A stretch of DNA of 64,000 bases. It comes from Batkoa obscura (Eukaryota > Entomophthoromycota > Entomophthoromycetes > Entomophthorales > Batkoaceae). The notes under the pieces are model-generated. The model ran no database searches. It was given only the letters and a program-made list of their open reading frames with translations, and was not told the origin of the DNA. The position numbers and the translations under genes are program-made. Below, in pieces: positions 35,070 to 46,178 of the stretch (its first letter is position 1; the number at the start of each line of letters is the position of its first letter). Location: NCBI GenBank assembly GCA_030770535.1, contig JASVEC010000022.1, forward strand, positions 62,001-126,000, written 5' to 3'.

Positions 35070-35997
35070 TGATGTTTACATTTACTTTAACTTCAAAAGA
35101 ATAATAAAATATAGGCAGCTAAAATGTAGTCTATAAATTTAAAAGGTTATTCTAAGTTTTATTTCAAGTAATAACTAGATATAATTTGTTATACTTCATA
35201 AAGGACTATAAAATAAAATTACTATATATGTCAAAAATAATAAGTGAATAAAATAAAAAATAAACCACTAATTAGCTTATTTTTAATATTTGAAAGGCAG
35301 TTTGTAAGTTATGAATTGTTTGTTATATTAATTACACGATATAGAAATAAAGACCCCATTCATTAAATTGCCGTATTTAAAAAATAGTTGTCAAGTTATG
35401 GTCAATGGAATAATACCTAAATTTTAGTTTTAAAATATATACTTCTTAACTTTATATTTAATATTTAATTACAGTTTTATAAGATTACATTACTACACCT
35501 TAAACAAATTGACGCTGATAAATCATTTTCTGTCGGATCAATAAAATAACGGCTCATCAGAGAATACCTAAAAATATTAAATATTGGTATAAAAATAAAA
35601 ACACATTAAGTGAGCGAATGGTTCAAATTAGATATACAAAATCTCAATTTTTTTAGGATATGTAATTAGATTTACCAACGTTGTGACACAAGGTGACATA
35701 ATTTGATATCTAGATAGTAGTTCGCTGTTAGGAAACACTACCTTTCATACAATGGCTCTTTATTACTGATCCAAAACGCTAGGAGCTTTTTACTACATAG
35801 TCATCCATATTAAAGTTAATATCCTAGCTATGCTAATTTTAGTGTTTAAAGCTTTATGTTTAGTAACAAAAATTAGAAAAAGCTCAATGAAATTAATTGT
35901 ATAAAGTTAATTTAATGAAAATAGCTAATTAATACAAAGAAGTTATTATAAGAATGGCTGTAATTAATGACTTTGATCGAACTTGTCTTGAAATGAA
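35070..35997. other. Intergenic AT-rich region
   Basis: No gene, RNA or repeat that I can support. Confidence 0.5.
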
Positions 35998-36304
35998 CTA
36001 GTCCGTTCGATTAAGGATCTTTTTAACCCTAATGAAAAACTAAAAATGGTTTAATAATAATAATATAATAAAACAAAATACTTACTGGTATTTGTATCCC
36101 GACTCCAACTAAGTATAAAGCAATAGGTATTAATAAGTAAACATCAGCACCGTTAAGGATGACCATAAAAGCAATAGCTATAGCACAAGCTGCCGATAAT
36201 AAGAAAAGGATGAGTAAATGAATTAACCCAAATTTACGCTTAAACTTGGAACGAGCCACTGGATTAGTTGCTACTTCTCTTGCTTCGCTGGCAGATATAC
36301 CCAT
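35998..36304 (-). CDS. Small two-span membrane protein, unknown
   Basis: I do not recognise the family. Two exons, 36304-36086 and 36039-35998, with a 46 nt GTAAGT...TTTTTAG intron, give 86 aa. Without splicing the frame would run on for 91 codons into an AT-rich tail; the strong splice signals and a hydrophilic spliced end (FFIRVKKILNRTD) favour the spliced form. N-terminal ~27 residues are polar and basic (KFKRKFG); two TM segments follow (~28-50, 55-73), joined by a short NGADVY turn. Such small hairpin membrane proteins can be organelle or ER assembly factors, but there is no specific evidence. TATAAAT lies 43-49 bp upstream. Confidence 0.65.
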
Positions 36305-36346
36305 AGTTTATGAAAAAAATATTATAACATCAGTTGAACTTTATCT

Positions 36347-36353
36347 ATTTATA
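36347..36353 (-). promoter_or_regulatory. TATA box of the small membrane protein gene
   Basis: TATAAAT on the minus strand, 43-49 bp upstream of the ATG at 36304. Confidence 0.5.
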
Positions 36354-37326
36354 TGCTTTAATTTTCGAATGGCAAATTTTGATTTCATTTTAATGATGAT
36401 CTAAAACTGACACAATTCTTTGGAGCTGGTTTAATAATCTACTGTATATAGAATTAAATCCTATCATTTTTATGAAACTTGTAATTCAATACACTTTTAT
36501 CCTATTATTATACAATAAACGTTAATTGTGAGCTTTTATTTTTGAATTGACTTCATACCGATTATTTTGATTAGAGGATCTAAAATTTCGTAAATTTTAT
36601 TTCAACAAATCAAGAAGCGATTAATTTCTTATTAAATGATCTGGTTAGATACAATAAGTTAAATCAAATTTAATCAAACATCTTCAATATAAAATATTAT
36701 TTATGGGGTATATAATGTCTCTTATTCTATATTAAGTATTAATTAAACTTGTTTCTTAATTGTATCTAGTATGGGTCTAGCTTAAGTTTAAAACTTTCAA
36801 ATAGTTCATAAGTGCCACTTGAATAATCTGGGGAATTTTGATTCAGGTGTGCCTTTATATAGATCTCTAAACATATGCTCTAGCGCTTGTAAAATATAAA
36901 TGAATCTTGCCAGTAAGTCTATTTTCTGATTCATATACGGATTATAGATTGTATTTATTGTTTAGTAGCTCATGTTTTATTTTATCTACTATTAAATATA
37001 GCTAAAATTTTGAGTTATATTCTATTTAAATTCATTTACATTAGAGCAATTTGTAAAAAATACGAATTCTTATTTTTATTTGTTTACAGTCAACTTTAGT
37101 GAAATAATACTAGTTCAATCTTATTAAAAAATCGTGAAAGAAATTTTATTAAATTATTGTTTTTTAGCTCAATGTCCACTTTTAATAAAAAATTCTTGAA
37201 AGTATCATGCCTAAAGATATGCTAACATCCTCACTTTTAATACAACTATTTCTATTGACTTATGTTATTACAATAAGCCACAGAATACAGACCATTAACC
37301 TTAATAAATATGAAAGATTGAGTTAT
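36354..37326. other. Intergenic AT-rich region
   Basis: No supportable feature. Confidence 0.5.
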
Positions 37327-37541
37327 TTATTATGGAACTTAACTAAACCCAAAAGTCATTTTTGAGTGCATTTTTGTTTGATTTAATTGAGCAAACAAAC
37401 TTTGGACTAAAATTTTGTTATTTTTAAGTGCATATCTGTTTTGTTTAAAATGCGTAACTTTTTCAAAGGTTGCTTAACTCAAACAAAACAGATATACATT
37501 TGAAAATAACACTTTTGAGTCTAGCTGGGTTCCATAATAAT
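37327..37541. repeat. Nested inverted-repeat element (~215 bp)
   Basis: Ends TTATTATGGAAC and GTTCCATAATAA are perfect inverted repeats that extend imperfectly to ~27 bp (AACCCAAAAGT / ACTTTTGAGTC). Inside, GTTATTTTTAAGTGCATATC at ~37417 pairs with a stretch near 37478-37510, making a second hairpin arm of ~31 bp with the sequence CTGTTTTGTTT. No coding capacity. Only one copy is seen in the window. Confidence 0.6.
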
Positions 37542-38346
37542 ATAATATTTCTTCTTATTATAGTTTAATTGAGCCATTTAATGAGTCCTATTGACACCAG
37601 CTACGCAACCCTCATTAAATTTATTGATGTAAGTGAGCTATTGAATAAATATTAATGAGCTTATTAAATAATTAAGCCACTAAATTTATATTATGGTTAA
37701 AAATAATTTTAATTTCTACCTTATTTTGTGTTTACTAAAGTTATAAAAAATAGCCGAGCGTAAAAGTTATACTCCTTTGTAACTTTATTTAATGTGAGGG
37801 GTTTCTTCTAAGGAAAATTAAATAGTATGAAGCTAAATTGAATTTCATTTATTGAGTTCTTTTATCATCATAACCACTGTTTTAGCTTAATTTTAACAAA
37901 AGGCTATTTGATTTAATTTGGAATTAAAATTTTAGGCTGTCTTTTTGATTTTGGCTTTAAAATAGAGTCAACATATTACTTATTTAAGATATTTATTTTT
38001 AAAATGTTGATATAGTTTAATATGAAATAATTTTAAAAGGACAATATTGAAGTTATTTTATGTTGATTAAAGAATATATTTTATTAAGTCTTTCTGTATC
38101 AAATTATGCTAGAAAGATAAAAAGTATTGATAAATTTTGAAGGCAATGTTACCATTTTAGAAAAAACTAATATAAGGCTAAACTCAGACTTGGGAAATCT
38201 GTGGATTAAGTTAAATTATTTACAATTTAGGAGGATTGATACTAAAGTATATAAGAAAGATAAGCATTAAATATTGATATAAAAAAACAAGAATTCGTCA
38301 ATATTTCATAGTTTTTATTTATAAGTTTATTTAAGTTTTTTATATT
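37542..38346. other. Intergenic, subtilisin promoter side
   Basis: AT-rich; possible TATATAAG at about 38249-38256, ~95 bp before the subtilisin ATG. Nothing else seen. Confidence 0.5.
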
Positions 38347-39495
38347 ATGAAGTTAACCTTTCTACCCTTAATAGTCTTATTATATTGCAACGCAATCGCA
38401 GGTCAACTCCTACCCAAAACGTTTGTAATTAAATTCAAGGATGATATGTTAGGTTTAAACCTTCATCAAGCCATCAGTAAAACTTTGGCACCATTGAAAC
38501 ATTTAATATTTGGACGACCCCAAGTCAAAAACATTTATAGTCATATTTTTAAAGGGTTTTCAGCTCACATGCCCGCTTTTTTAGTAGATAAGATTAAAAA
38601 ATTACCACTTATTGATGTAGTTGAAGAAGACATGGTCATTAATATCAATGATTTTCAAACGAATGCGCCTTGGGGTTTGGCTAGGATTTCTCAAAGGGAA
38701 CCTATTTCAAATAATAAAACAATATATAAACATAACCCTAATGGTGGCGAAGGTGTAGCTGTTTATGTCATAGATACTGGAGTTCGAACCACTCATGAAG
38801 AATTTGAAGGAAGAGCTGTGCTTGGAAAGTCATTTACAGAAGGTAGTAACACAAGTGATGAGAACGGCCATGGTACCCATGTAGCAGCTACGGTAGCAGG
38901 AAAGACATATGGGGTAGCCAAAAAGGCACAAATTATAGCCTTGAAAGTGTTTGATGCTAGTGGTACTGGATCAACATCTGATATTATATCGGCGGTTGAT
39001 TGGGCAGTAAAAGATAAACGAGGTAAAAATGGGAATGTACTTAATATGAGTTTGGGTGGTGGATTTAGTATGCTTCTTAACTTTGCCGTTGAAAAGGCTT
39101 ACCGTAAAGATTTTGTAATAGTTGCTGCAGCTGGTAATTCGGATCAAAATGCTTGTTTTAATTCACCTGCCTCTAGTTTTAATGTTATTACTGTTGGAGC
39201 TACTAATATCACGGATCATCGAGCTTATTTTTCAAACCACGGTAATTGCGTTAACGTGTTTGCTCCAGGCCAAAGTATTCGATCGGCTTGGATTGGTAAT
39301 GATAAAGATACCAAAATTATTTCGGGAACTTCCATGGCTTGTCCACATGTAGCTGGATTAGCTGCTTATTTTTTAAGCCAAGAAAAATTAAAAACCTCAC
39401 AAGTAGCTAGTAAAATTAAAAAATTGGCTACTAAAAAAGCAGTTAAAGAGGAAGGCTTCTTATCACCAAATATATTAGTATATAACGGCGAATAA
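38347..39495 (+). CDS. Secreted subtilisin-like serine protease (S8A, proteinase K type)
   Basis: Extracellular endopeptidase made as a pre-pro-enzyme, 382 aa, intronless. Signal peptide ~1-19. Inhibitor I9 prodomain ~24-102 (TFVIKFKDDML ... VVEEDMVINI), cleaved to release the mature enzyme, which starts near NAPWGLARIS (~106). Catalytic triad: D143 in VIDTGVRTTH, H175 in NGHGTHVAA and S329 in SGTSMACPHVAG; oxyanion N264 in AAAGNSD. All are intact. Proteinase K-type subtilisins are expanded in insect- and nematode-attacking fungi and act as cuticle-degrading factors; that role is inference. A broken relative lies at 51.7-52.6 kb. It converges with RNase T2 copy 2, only 192 bp between the stops. 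Confidence 0.95.
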   Translation: MKLTFLPLIVLLYCNAIAGQLLPKTFVIKFKDDMLGLNLHQAISKTLAPLKHLIFGRPQVKNIYSHIFKGFSAHMPAFLVDKIKKLPLIDVVEEDMVININDFQTNAPWGLARISQREPISNNKTIYKHNPNGGEGVAVYVIDTGVRTTHEEFEGRAVLGKSFTEGSNTSDENGHGTHVAATVAGKTYGVAKKAQIIALKVFDASGTGSTSDIISAVDWAVKDKRGKNGNVLNMSLGGGFSMLLNFAVEKAYRKDFVIVAAAGNSDQNACFNSPASSFNVITVGATNITDHRAYFSNHGNCVNVFAPGQSIRSAWIGNDKDTKIISGTSMACPHVAGLAAYFLSQEKLKTSQVASKIKKLATKKAVKEEGFLSPNILVYNGE

Positions 39496-39687
39496 TGATG
39501 ATATTATAGATCTATTTCAGTTAAGAGGTGCTTCTCAGCATAGTAAAAGTGTGAGTCTAAGCAATTTGCTAAGTTATTAAAAATTATTAAATTAAAGTGA
39601 AATCGATATTGTATTTCAAAATAAAGTTTAATAAACATGTAATCTTTTTAATTGTTTTTTTATTTGAAATATAACCAATTAATTCAT

Positions 39688-40422
39688 TTAATTTTTAACA
39701 GGATACTTAATGGTCGAAGGACAGGAACCAGCCGAAGGAGCATTGGTAATTTCAAAGTCCAATTTACCATTCAAATACATATAAATTTTAACTTCACTAA
39801 TCGCACCATTAGTACAAGTAAGTTGAACTTGAGCTCCCAATTTATTAAAGGCAGCAATTATATCACTTTTAGAATAGGATCTACCAGGTGTAATTCCTGA
39901 ACTTTTCAATGTATTATATAAATCAAATTTAGACCTTAAAGTTAAAGTTGTTTTAAAATAATCTCTAGCATCTTGGCCTCTTTGAAAGGCAGTATAGCAC
40001 TTTGGTTCATAGATAGAATAGCAAGTACCATGTTTTCCCCATTCGTGTTCCCAGAAAGAGGGATTATCTCCTTTATAAGAAGCCCAATAAGTATTCATTT
40101 GGGTTTCTAAAGAAGGATCAACGGCAACTATATTTTTAAGATCAGTGTATTGACGTGTACTATCACAACCCTTATTGGGACCAAAACTACCATCACAATT
40201 GTTGGGCCATAAGCCGTGAACGGTAAAGGCATCTTTAGGACCTAAACCAGGATACCATTGTAAAGCTAAGACTAATAAACCGAGTTTAGGACTGCAACAA
40301 GTGTCTGTAGCATTTGCTGAACAAGAACGAATGTCATTGGAACAGTTCGATTGTTTTGTTGTCAATTGACTTAAACTGGTTAATGTGAAAAAAGAAAATA
40401 GAATACTAGTGGTGAACTTCAT
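39688..40422 (-). CDS. Secreted RNase T2, copy 2
   Basis: Same family and length as the copy at 34149-34880 (244 aa, intronless), in opposite orientation. Signal peptide ~1-20. CAS I is FTVHGLWPNNCDG with H69; CAS II is FWEHEWGKHGTC with H126, E127 and H131. Cysteine positions match copy 1. Differences are spread over the sequence, mostly conservative, and one residue longer near the N-terminus (TTKQSN). The two copies look like a duplication followed by independent drift with catalysis retained. TATA ~50 bp upstream. Confidence 0.94.
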   Translation of the reverse strand: MKFTTSILFSFFTLTSLSQLTTKQSNCSNDIRSCSANATDTCCSPKLGLLVLALQWYPGLGPKDAFTVHGLWPNNCDGSFGPNKGCDSTRQYTDLKNIVAVDPSLETQMNTYWASYKGDNPSFWEHEWGKHGTCYSIYEPKCYTAFQRGQDARDYFKTTLTLRSKFDLYNTLKSSGITPGRSYSKSDIIAAFNKLGAQVQLTCTNGAISEVKIYMYLNGKLDFEITNAPSAGSCPSTIKYPVKN

Positions 40423-40467
40423 AATACAGAATAAGTTTTGTGATGAATGAAGTTAGACTCTTATGAA

Positions 40468-40475
40468 TTTATATA
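40468..40475 (-). promoter_or_regulatory. TATA box of RNase T2 gene 2
   Basis: TATATAAA on the minus strand, 46-53 bp upstream of the ATG at 40422. Confidence 0.55.
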
Positions 40476-42124
40476 GCTTTTTAGATGCATTTGTTTTAGC
40501 TATATTTATTAGTATAAATATTTTTTTGACTTTTTTATAACTTATTTACGGGTTATTGTTTTAATTTAGATAATAAATGCCATGTGCCGCGTTTGTTTGG
40601 TTCATGATCATAGTAAAATAAAACAATTATTAGTTATTTAAAAGGCTATGTTTGCTGAAAGTTTTGATCAATTGCTAAGTATTGTTTATTTATATTATTT
40701 TAAACACTAACATCAGTTATATCACTTATTGTATTGATAGAACTGATAAATTGAAATCTAAAAAAAATTATAGATTTTATTATAAAATTTAAATGTACAA
40801 TTAATTTAAAAGTAGTTGTATATACTATCATATGCCTAAAGATGATTTAAAGCATTATGTAACTACAATTGATATGTAAAGTAAGTTTATTTGACCATAG
40901 CTTTATTAAAAATATTAAAATTTCCATAACTTCACAGTTTATTTTAATTGTTCGTATTTAAAATAATAGTTAATAATTTCATATGGCAACGTGGTTTTAG
41001 TATAAGGTGAAGTGATAGTGGTTGAAGCAATTTATAAAAAGTTATTAGCGAATTTGGTGACTTTTTCAGCTACCGCTACTTTACCACATGCTCAAAGATG
41101 CTTGATTTCAATAATAAAGTTAATGGTTTAATAAGGGATTTATAGCTGAAAGACACATGTAGTAAGTTTATTCTAAAAAACCTTATTTATTAAAATAAAT
41201 CATTATAATTTAATATGCTACTTAAGGTAAACTATTAATTTAGGGGTATTTTATCGAGTTTAAGTAAATTGTTTCTTTTTATTATTATAAAGTATACTGT
41301 TGATGATTATAGTTTTTGAAACTATACAATAAGCTGGTGCATTGAGTAATTTGTTATATTAAATATTTTTTTAAATTATTCATGTTTTAATCTATAATTT
41401 GACTCATCTAATACTTATATTTTAATATTTATAATTGTTAAATACCCTCAAAGTAGTAAATATAACCCTTAGATTTAATATATTATACTACATATAGTAA
41501 TAGGCTGCACATGTTTATTTTATTTAAAAGGTAGATGGAGTAAAAGTAGATGAAGTAAAGGGATCTTTATATTTAGACTTATGTTAGCTATAATGTTTTA
41601 ATTTATTGTTACTTTATAGATCCTTCTTATGTTAGGTTATTAAGTTTTATCTTAGTGTATTATAATCATTAGATTACTTAAAATTATTATTTCATTTTAA
41701 AAGTTATATTAATGATAACAATAATAATAGTTATTAAAAGAATATCATAAAATATAAATATACAGTTTTTTCTATTAGCATCAATACATCCATTATACGA
41801 AAACTAGCCCTAAAAGTCATTATTTGTTGGCTACGGTTCTAAAAAAAAATGAATGTATATGACTCACATATAATCTAATATTTATGAATAATAAGTTAAA
41901 AATTTAAAGAGTTAAATACAAATAAATAAATTCAATATTCAAGTTATTATAAACCCAAAGCTCAATTTTTTGTCCAATATTGATTTTTAGCAAAAATTGT
42001 GAATCAGACACAAAATCTATGAAGAGATAGTTGCTTTTGCTTAATTTTAAAATGACTCAAATATGTACGGTTTTTGTTTAATGTCTATTTAATATTTCTT
42101 TTAATATTTTACGCTATATAGGAA
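40476..42124. other. Intergenic, long divergent promoter region
   Basis: About 1.65 kb of AT-rich DNA between divergent RNase T2 copy 2 and the aminopeptidase. No ORF or repeat recognised. Confidence 0.55.
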
Positions 42125-44283
42125 ATGCACAAAGAAGAGAAATTAGAAACTTCTATTTTTAATTTTAACCAGACTTTTAGACTTCCCATTTACTGTTTAT
42201 GTTTACCATCTAAAAATTTAAAAAACCATCTATCAAACTCAAAACTCAAACCCAACCAATCAAACTCCTATGATGACATTTACTATGACAAAAAAAATCT
42301 TGCTAAAACCGAAACTTCGAGTCCTTATCTTTTATCAAAAAAAATGAGCAAAGTCAGTAGTATATTAACAAGTAGTTTATATGAAAAGCATACCAAAGGC
42401 TTTCTAAAATTTATCAACGCTTCACCCAGTCCATTTCATGCGGTAAAAAATATAAAAGAAAGATTACATGAGAATGGGTTTTTAGAATTAAAAGAAAGAG
42501 ATAGTTGGAATGGTAAATTAGAAAAAAATGGTAGATATTATTTTACTAGAAATCAATCAACTATTGTTGCTTTTGCTGTCGGAGAGAAATTTGTAAGTTT
42601 AAATATATTATCTTTATTGGTTGCTTATGATTAAATAAAAATATAGGAACCTGGAAATGGATTTTCAATGGTAGCTGCTCATACCGATTCTCCTTGTCTT
42701 AAGGTAATTTTTTTTATTTTTAAAATAAAATAAAAATTTAATATGACATTTAGGTAAAACCAATCTCTAAAAAAGAAAAGGTTGGATATCTTCAAGTTGG
42801 TGTTCAATTATATGGTGGTGGTTTATGGTATTTATATTAAATAAATATTGATTCATTAAATAACTAATATACTTATAAAGGCATACCTGGTTTGATCGTG
42901 ATTTAGGTTTAGCTGGTAGAGTAGTTACTCAAAATAAAGATGGAGGTTTACAATCTCATCTTGTTCATATTAAACGGTAATTATTGAACAATAATATTTA
43001 TTATAATTATAATAACTAATTTTTATTATTTAGCCCAATTTTACGTGTACCAACATTAGCTATTCATTTAGATCGTGGTGTCAATGAGAAATTAGAGTTT
43101 AATAAAGAAGATAAATTATTACCTGTTTTAGCTACTGTTAATGAAAGGTAATTAAATACTTAAAAATGTAAATTAATTAATTAAATTAATTTAGATTAAA
43201 TTCAGAATCCCCAAGTTCAACTTCTCATCATCCAGAATTATTAAGTTTATTATCTCAAGAATTAAGTGTAGAAGGTAATTAATATATAACAACATAATAG
43301 CATAATAATTTAAATTTTTTTTACATAGCTGAAAGTATTCTTGATATCGAATTATGTTTATTTGACACTCAAGAATCATGTACTGGTGGCATCAATAATG
43401 AATTTATATTTTCTGCCAGATTAGATAATTTAATGATGAGTTATACTACAGTTGAAGGTTTAATAGATTCCTTAAATAAACATCCATTAAATGAAGATAC
43501 AAATGTACGTTTAATGTGCTTATATGATAATGAAGAAGTTGGTTCTGCTTCTGCTTATGGAGCTGATTCTTTATTAACTGAATCTACTATGCGTCGTATC
43601 CAAGCTGCTGTTTCCAAAGATGCTCATACTGTAAGTTTGTTATGATTTTTATAATGTAAGATATTAAATCTGTAATAGACTGCTTTCGAAGAAGGTATTG
43701 CTAAAAGTTATTTAATTTCGGCTGATATGGCTCATGCTATTCATCCTAATTATAGGTAATTTATAATTACAAAATATCTTAAAGTAACTAATCAAAAATA
43801 ATTTTGCTTTTAATTAGTGATAAACACGAAAGTAATCATCAACCCAAGATCCATGGCGGTGTCGTAATTAAACACAATGCCAATCAGCGTTATGCTACCA
43901 CATCAGCTACATCAGCTATCCTTAAACATATTGCAGAACGTTTAAGTCTTCCGTTACAAGAATTTGTAGTACGTAATGATTGTGCTTGTGGTTCTACTAT
44001 TGGTCCTATCCTTTCTTCTAAGCTTGGTTTACAAACTATTGGTAAAGAATTTAAAAGTTAGTTAATTTTAACATAGTAATTAATGAATTATTTTATAGAT
44101 ATCGGATGTCCTCAACTTTCTATGCATTCTATTCGTGAAATGGCTGGTGTTCAAGATCTTTCTCATGCTATTAAATTGTTTGAGGTAAAATTATTGTCTT
44201 CTTCATAATTGTTGTTTTTAATTTTATTGTAGGAATTTTATGGTTGTTTCCCAAAAGTGTTAAGTAAATTTCAAGTAGATTAA
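42125..44283 (+). CDS. APE4: Aspartyl aminopeptidase, M18 family (DNPEP/Ape4 type)
   Basis: Zinc aminopeptidase that removes N-terminal Asp/Glu; cytosolic or carried to the vacuole in yeast. Eleven exons: 42125-42592, 42647-42703, 42754-42827, 42881-42976, 43034-43147, 43195-43274, 43329-43630, 43679-43755, 43818-44041, 44099-44184, 44233-44283 (542 aa). Metal and catalytic motifs: AAHTDSPCLK (H168, D170), SARLDN, YDNEEVGSASAYGA (Glu-Glu), SADMAHAIHPNY (Asp) and MHSIREMAG (His). The PSPFHAV entry motif is at about residues 101-107. The first ATG adds ~73 residues before MSKVSSIL; the second ATG at 42344 gives 469 aa, the usual length. The extra part is polar and not an obvious signal, so the shorter start is quite possible. 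All introns are 48-63 nt GT-AG. Confidence 0.93.
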
Positions 44284-45130
44284 AAAAATAGTCGATTAAT
44301 TAAAACTCGATGTCTGGAATTATTTTTATTATTTATTATTCAATTGAATATATTGGCAGTTATCCTATTATGGTTAATTTTTTTAATATAATGACTAATA
44401 TATAGCTTAAAACTTAAATGTTAAATCATACTTTTTATTATATATATTTCAGTCTAAATTGACATTTTGAGTATTTTATAATTACATATCAATGTTAATA
44501 GTACTTAAAATTTATAGACTGTTGGTAAAGCCATTAACTGTAATAAATTTGGTTAGAAGAATTGAACCCAATGTAAATGTGCTATTACTTCGTTAAACTT
44601 ATAAATTCCATTACATTCATAAAGTTGGAAACGATATTGAAAAAAATTAAGAATGTTTAGTTAAAAGCTAAGAATAAATTTAAGTATATTCATTATAAGA
44701 CAAAGAATCAGGTATTAAATATTAAAATAAAAACAGATAAGAATGTTATTATTTTGTAAAAAAGCAAAAAAAATTCAAGATACTTCCTACTGATCGATTA
44801 CATCCCTTATGCCAACTACTTAGCTGGCTTTAAATAATTATCATTGCAAACAAAACGCTTGGAGTTTAATGTCTATCAAGAGAACAAAAAAATCCTACGT
44901 CTTCTTGGTATTTGACTTTAATTCCATAACCAAATATAAAGCAAAGCTCGAAGAAACGAATACATAAATTTGTTCATAAGATACTTATCAAGGGTTTAAA
45001 TAAATAATAGTCCTATAAACTATACACTTAATTTTCAAACTTTAATGTCTACAAAATGTATAATAGTAATAATTCAATATTTTTTAAAACAATAATTTAA
45101 ATATAAACCCTTTATTAAAACGAAGCACAT
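44284..45130. other. Intergenic between converging genes
   Basis: AT-rich; no gene or repeat seen. Confidence 0.55.
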
Positions 45131-45316
45131 TTAATAATAAGGAGTAATAGTAGGACAAGTCCCTTGTACAGTTTTAGTAACATAAGCGGTGGCAGTTTTA
45201 GTAACTACTTTGGTAACATCTTTGCAGGTATTTCCAGAACCTCCAGAACCTCCAGAACCATAGGCCTGAGAAAGAGTAGAGGTAGCAAATAATATAACAA
45301 TGGCTAAAAATTTCAT
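45131..45316 (-). CDS. Very small secreted Gly/Thr-rich protein
   Basis: 61 aa, intronless, no database family recognised. Signal peptide ~1-18 (MKFLAIVILFATSTLSQA), a GSGGSGGSG linker, then CKDVTKVVTKTATAYVTKTV and the ending TCPTITPYY. Two cysteines flank the Thr/Val-rich middle. The tail is shared with the 175-aa protein at 46179-46706 (KTVTKTSTATVTST ... HCPTPYY), transcribed divergently 860 bp away, so the two appear to be paralogs differing in the length of the glycine spacer. Repeats of this kind occur in fungal cell-wall or adhesin-like proteins. TATA box 60-67 bp upstream. Confidence 0.75.
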   Translation of the reverse strand: MKFLAIVILFATSTLSQAYGSGGSGGSGNTCKDVTKVVTKTATAYVTKTVQGTCPTITPYY

Positions 45317-45375
45317 TTTGATTTCGATGATTTTGTTTGTGTTTTTTGATAATTTCAGTCCTCCAAGTTTGATAG

Positions 45376-45383
45376 TTTATATA
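45376..45383 (-). promoter_or_regulatory. TATA box of the 61-aa secreted protein gene
   Basis: TATATAAA on the minus strand, 60-67 bp upstream of the ATG at 45316. Confidence 0.55.
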
Positions 45384-46128
45384 CACTTCGGATGCCTAGA
45401 CACCAACATAAAAGAAAATCATTACGAATCTCAAGCCTTTGTTTAGAACATGAGCTATTTTTATAACTCATTTTAAAATAATGTGTCAAGATGATATAGT
45501 TGATTCTCTTGATAAACTTAAATTATTTATTTAAGGTACTATTATTTTTTATTTAATTCTTTAAAGAATCAATGCTCCCATTATTTTATTTACAGAATAT
45601 TATTACTTTGTTAACCAAGTTTTAGTAGCTTATTTTCAATCCACCCATTTTTTAGAAAGTTGTTTTTAAAGTAATCTCCCCTTCTTAGGCAAAAAAAAAA
45701 ATAAAGAGGTTATTGCTTACAACACCAAATATCTTTTACATCTAAAAACAGAATATTTTTAGTGTAAAGAAAATTAATTGTGGCAATTTTACACCCTCAC
45801 GAATGTAAATTTGTCCAAAAAGAGGATTACTTTAGAAATAACCTCAAATTTATTTTGTTGGCAATTTAAACATTATTTGAATCAATGACACCAAAAAATG
45901 TGACGGCTTTTTTTAAGGTTAAAATTAAAAATTGGAATTTAGTTAGAAAATGAGTTTAAACTTAGAATTGAGATAAACTAAATCAATTCTATTCAAGCGA
46001 TAAGATGGTTATATGATATAAAACATCATTAAGCTACTTCCTCGAGGTCAATTTCAATTAAAAATAGATTCCTTTAAAAGCCCATAATTTTATATCTTTT
46101 TTCTTCTAAAGCTATCCTCTATCCAGGC
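45384..46128. other. Shared divergent promoter region containing a family B element
   Basis: Spacer between the two secreted glycine-rich genes. It contains TIR element B copy 2 (45659-45847); the remainder is AT-rich without recognisable features. Confidence 0.55.
45659..45847. repeat. TIR element family B, copy 2
   Basis: About 185 bp. Left end GTTGTTTTTAAAGTAATCTC pairs with the reverse complement of the right end (GTTATTTCTAAAGTAATCC); the match extends to CTTCTTAGG / CTTTTTGGA. The ends match those of the copy at 33131-33316, including GATTACTTTAGAAATAAC at the right. No coding capacity. Confidence 0.6.
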
Positions 46129-46136
46129 TATAAAAA
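46129..46136 (+). promoter_or_regulatory. TATA box of the glycine-rich protein gene
   Basis: TATAAAAA 43-50 bp upstream of the ATG at 46179, in a GC-richer context (AGGCTATAAAAAGGAAC), which makes chance unlikely. Confidence 0.65.
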
Positions 46137-46178
46137 GGAACATGGCCAACCCTAACCTTTTATATTAAAAACAAAAAA

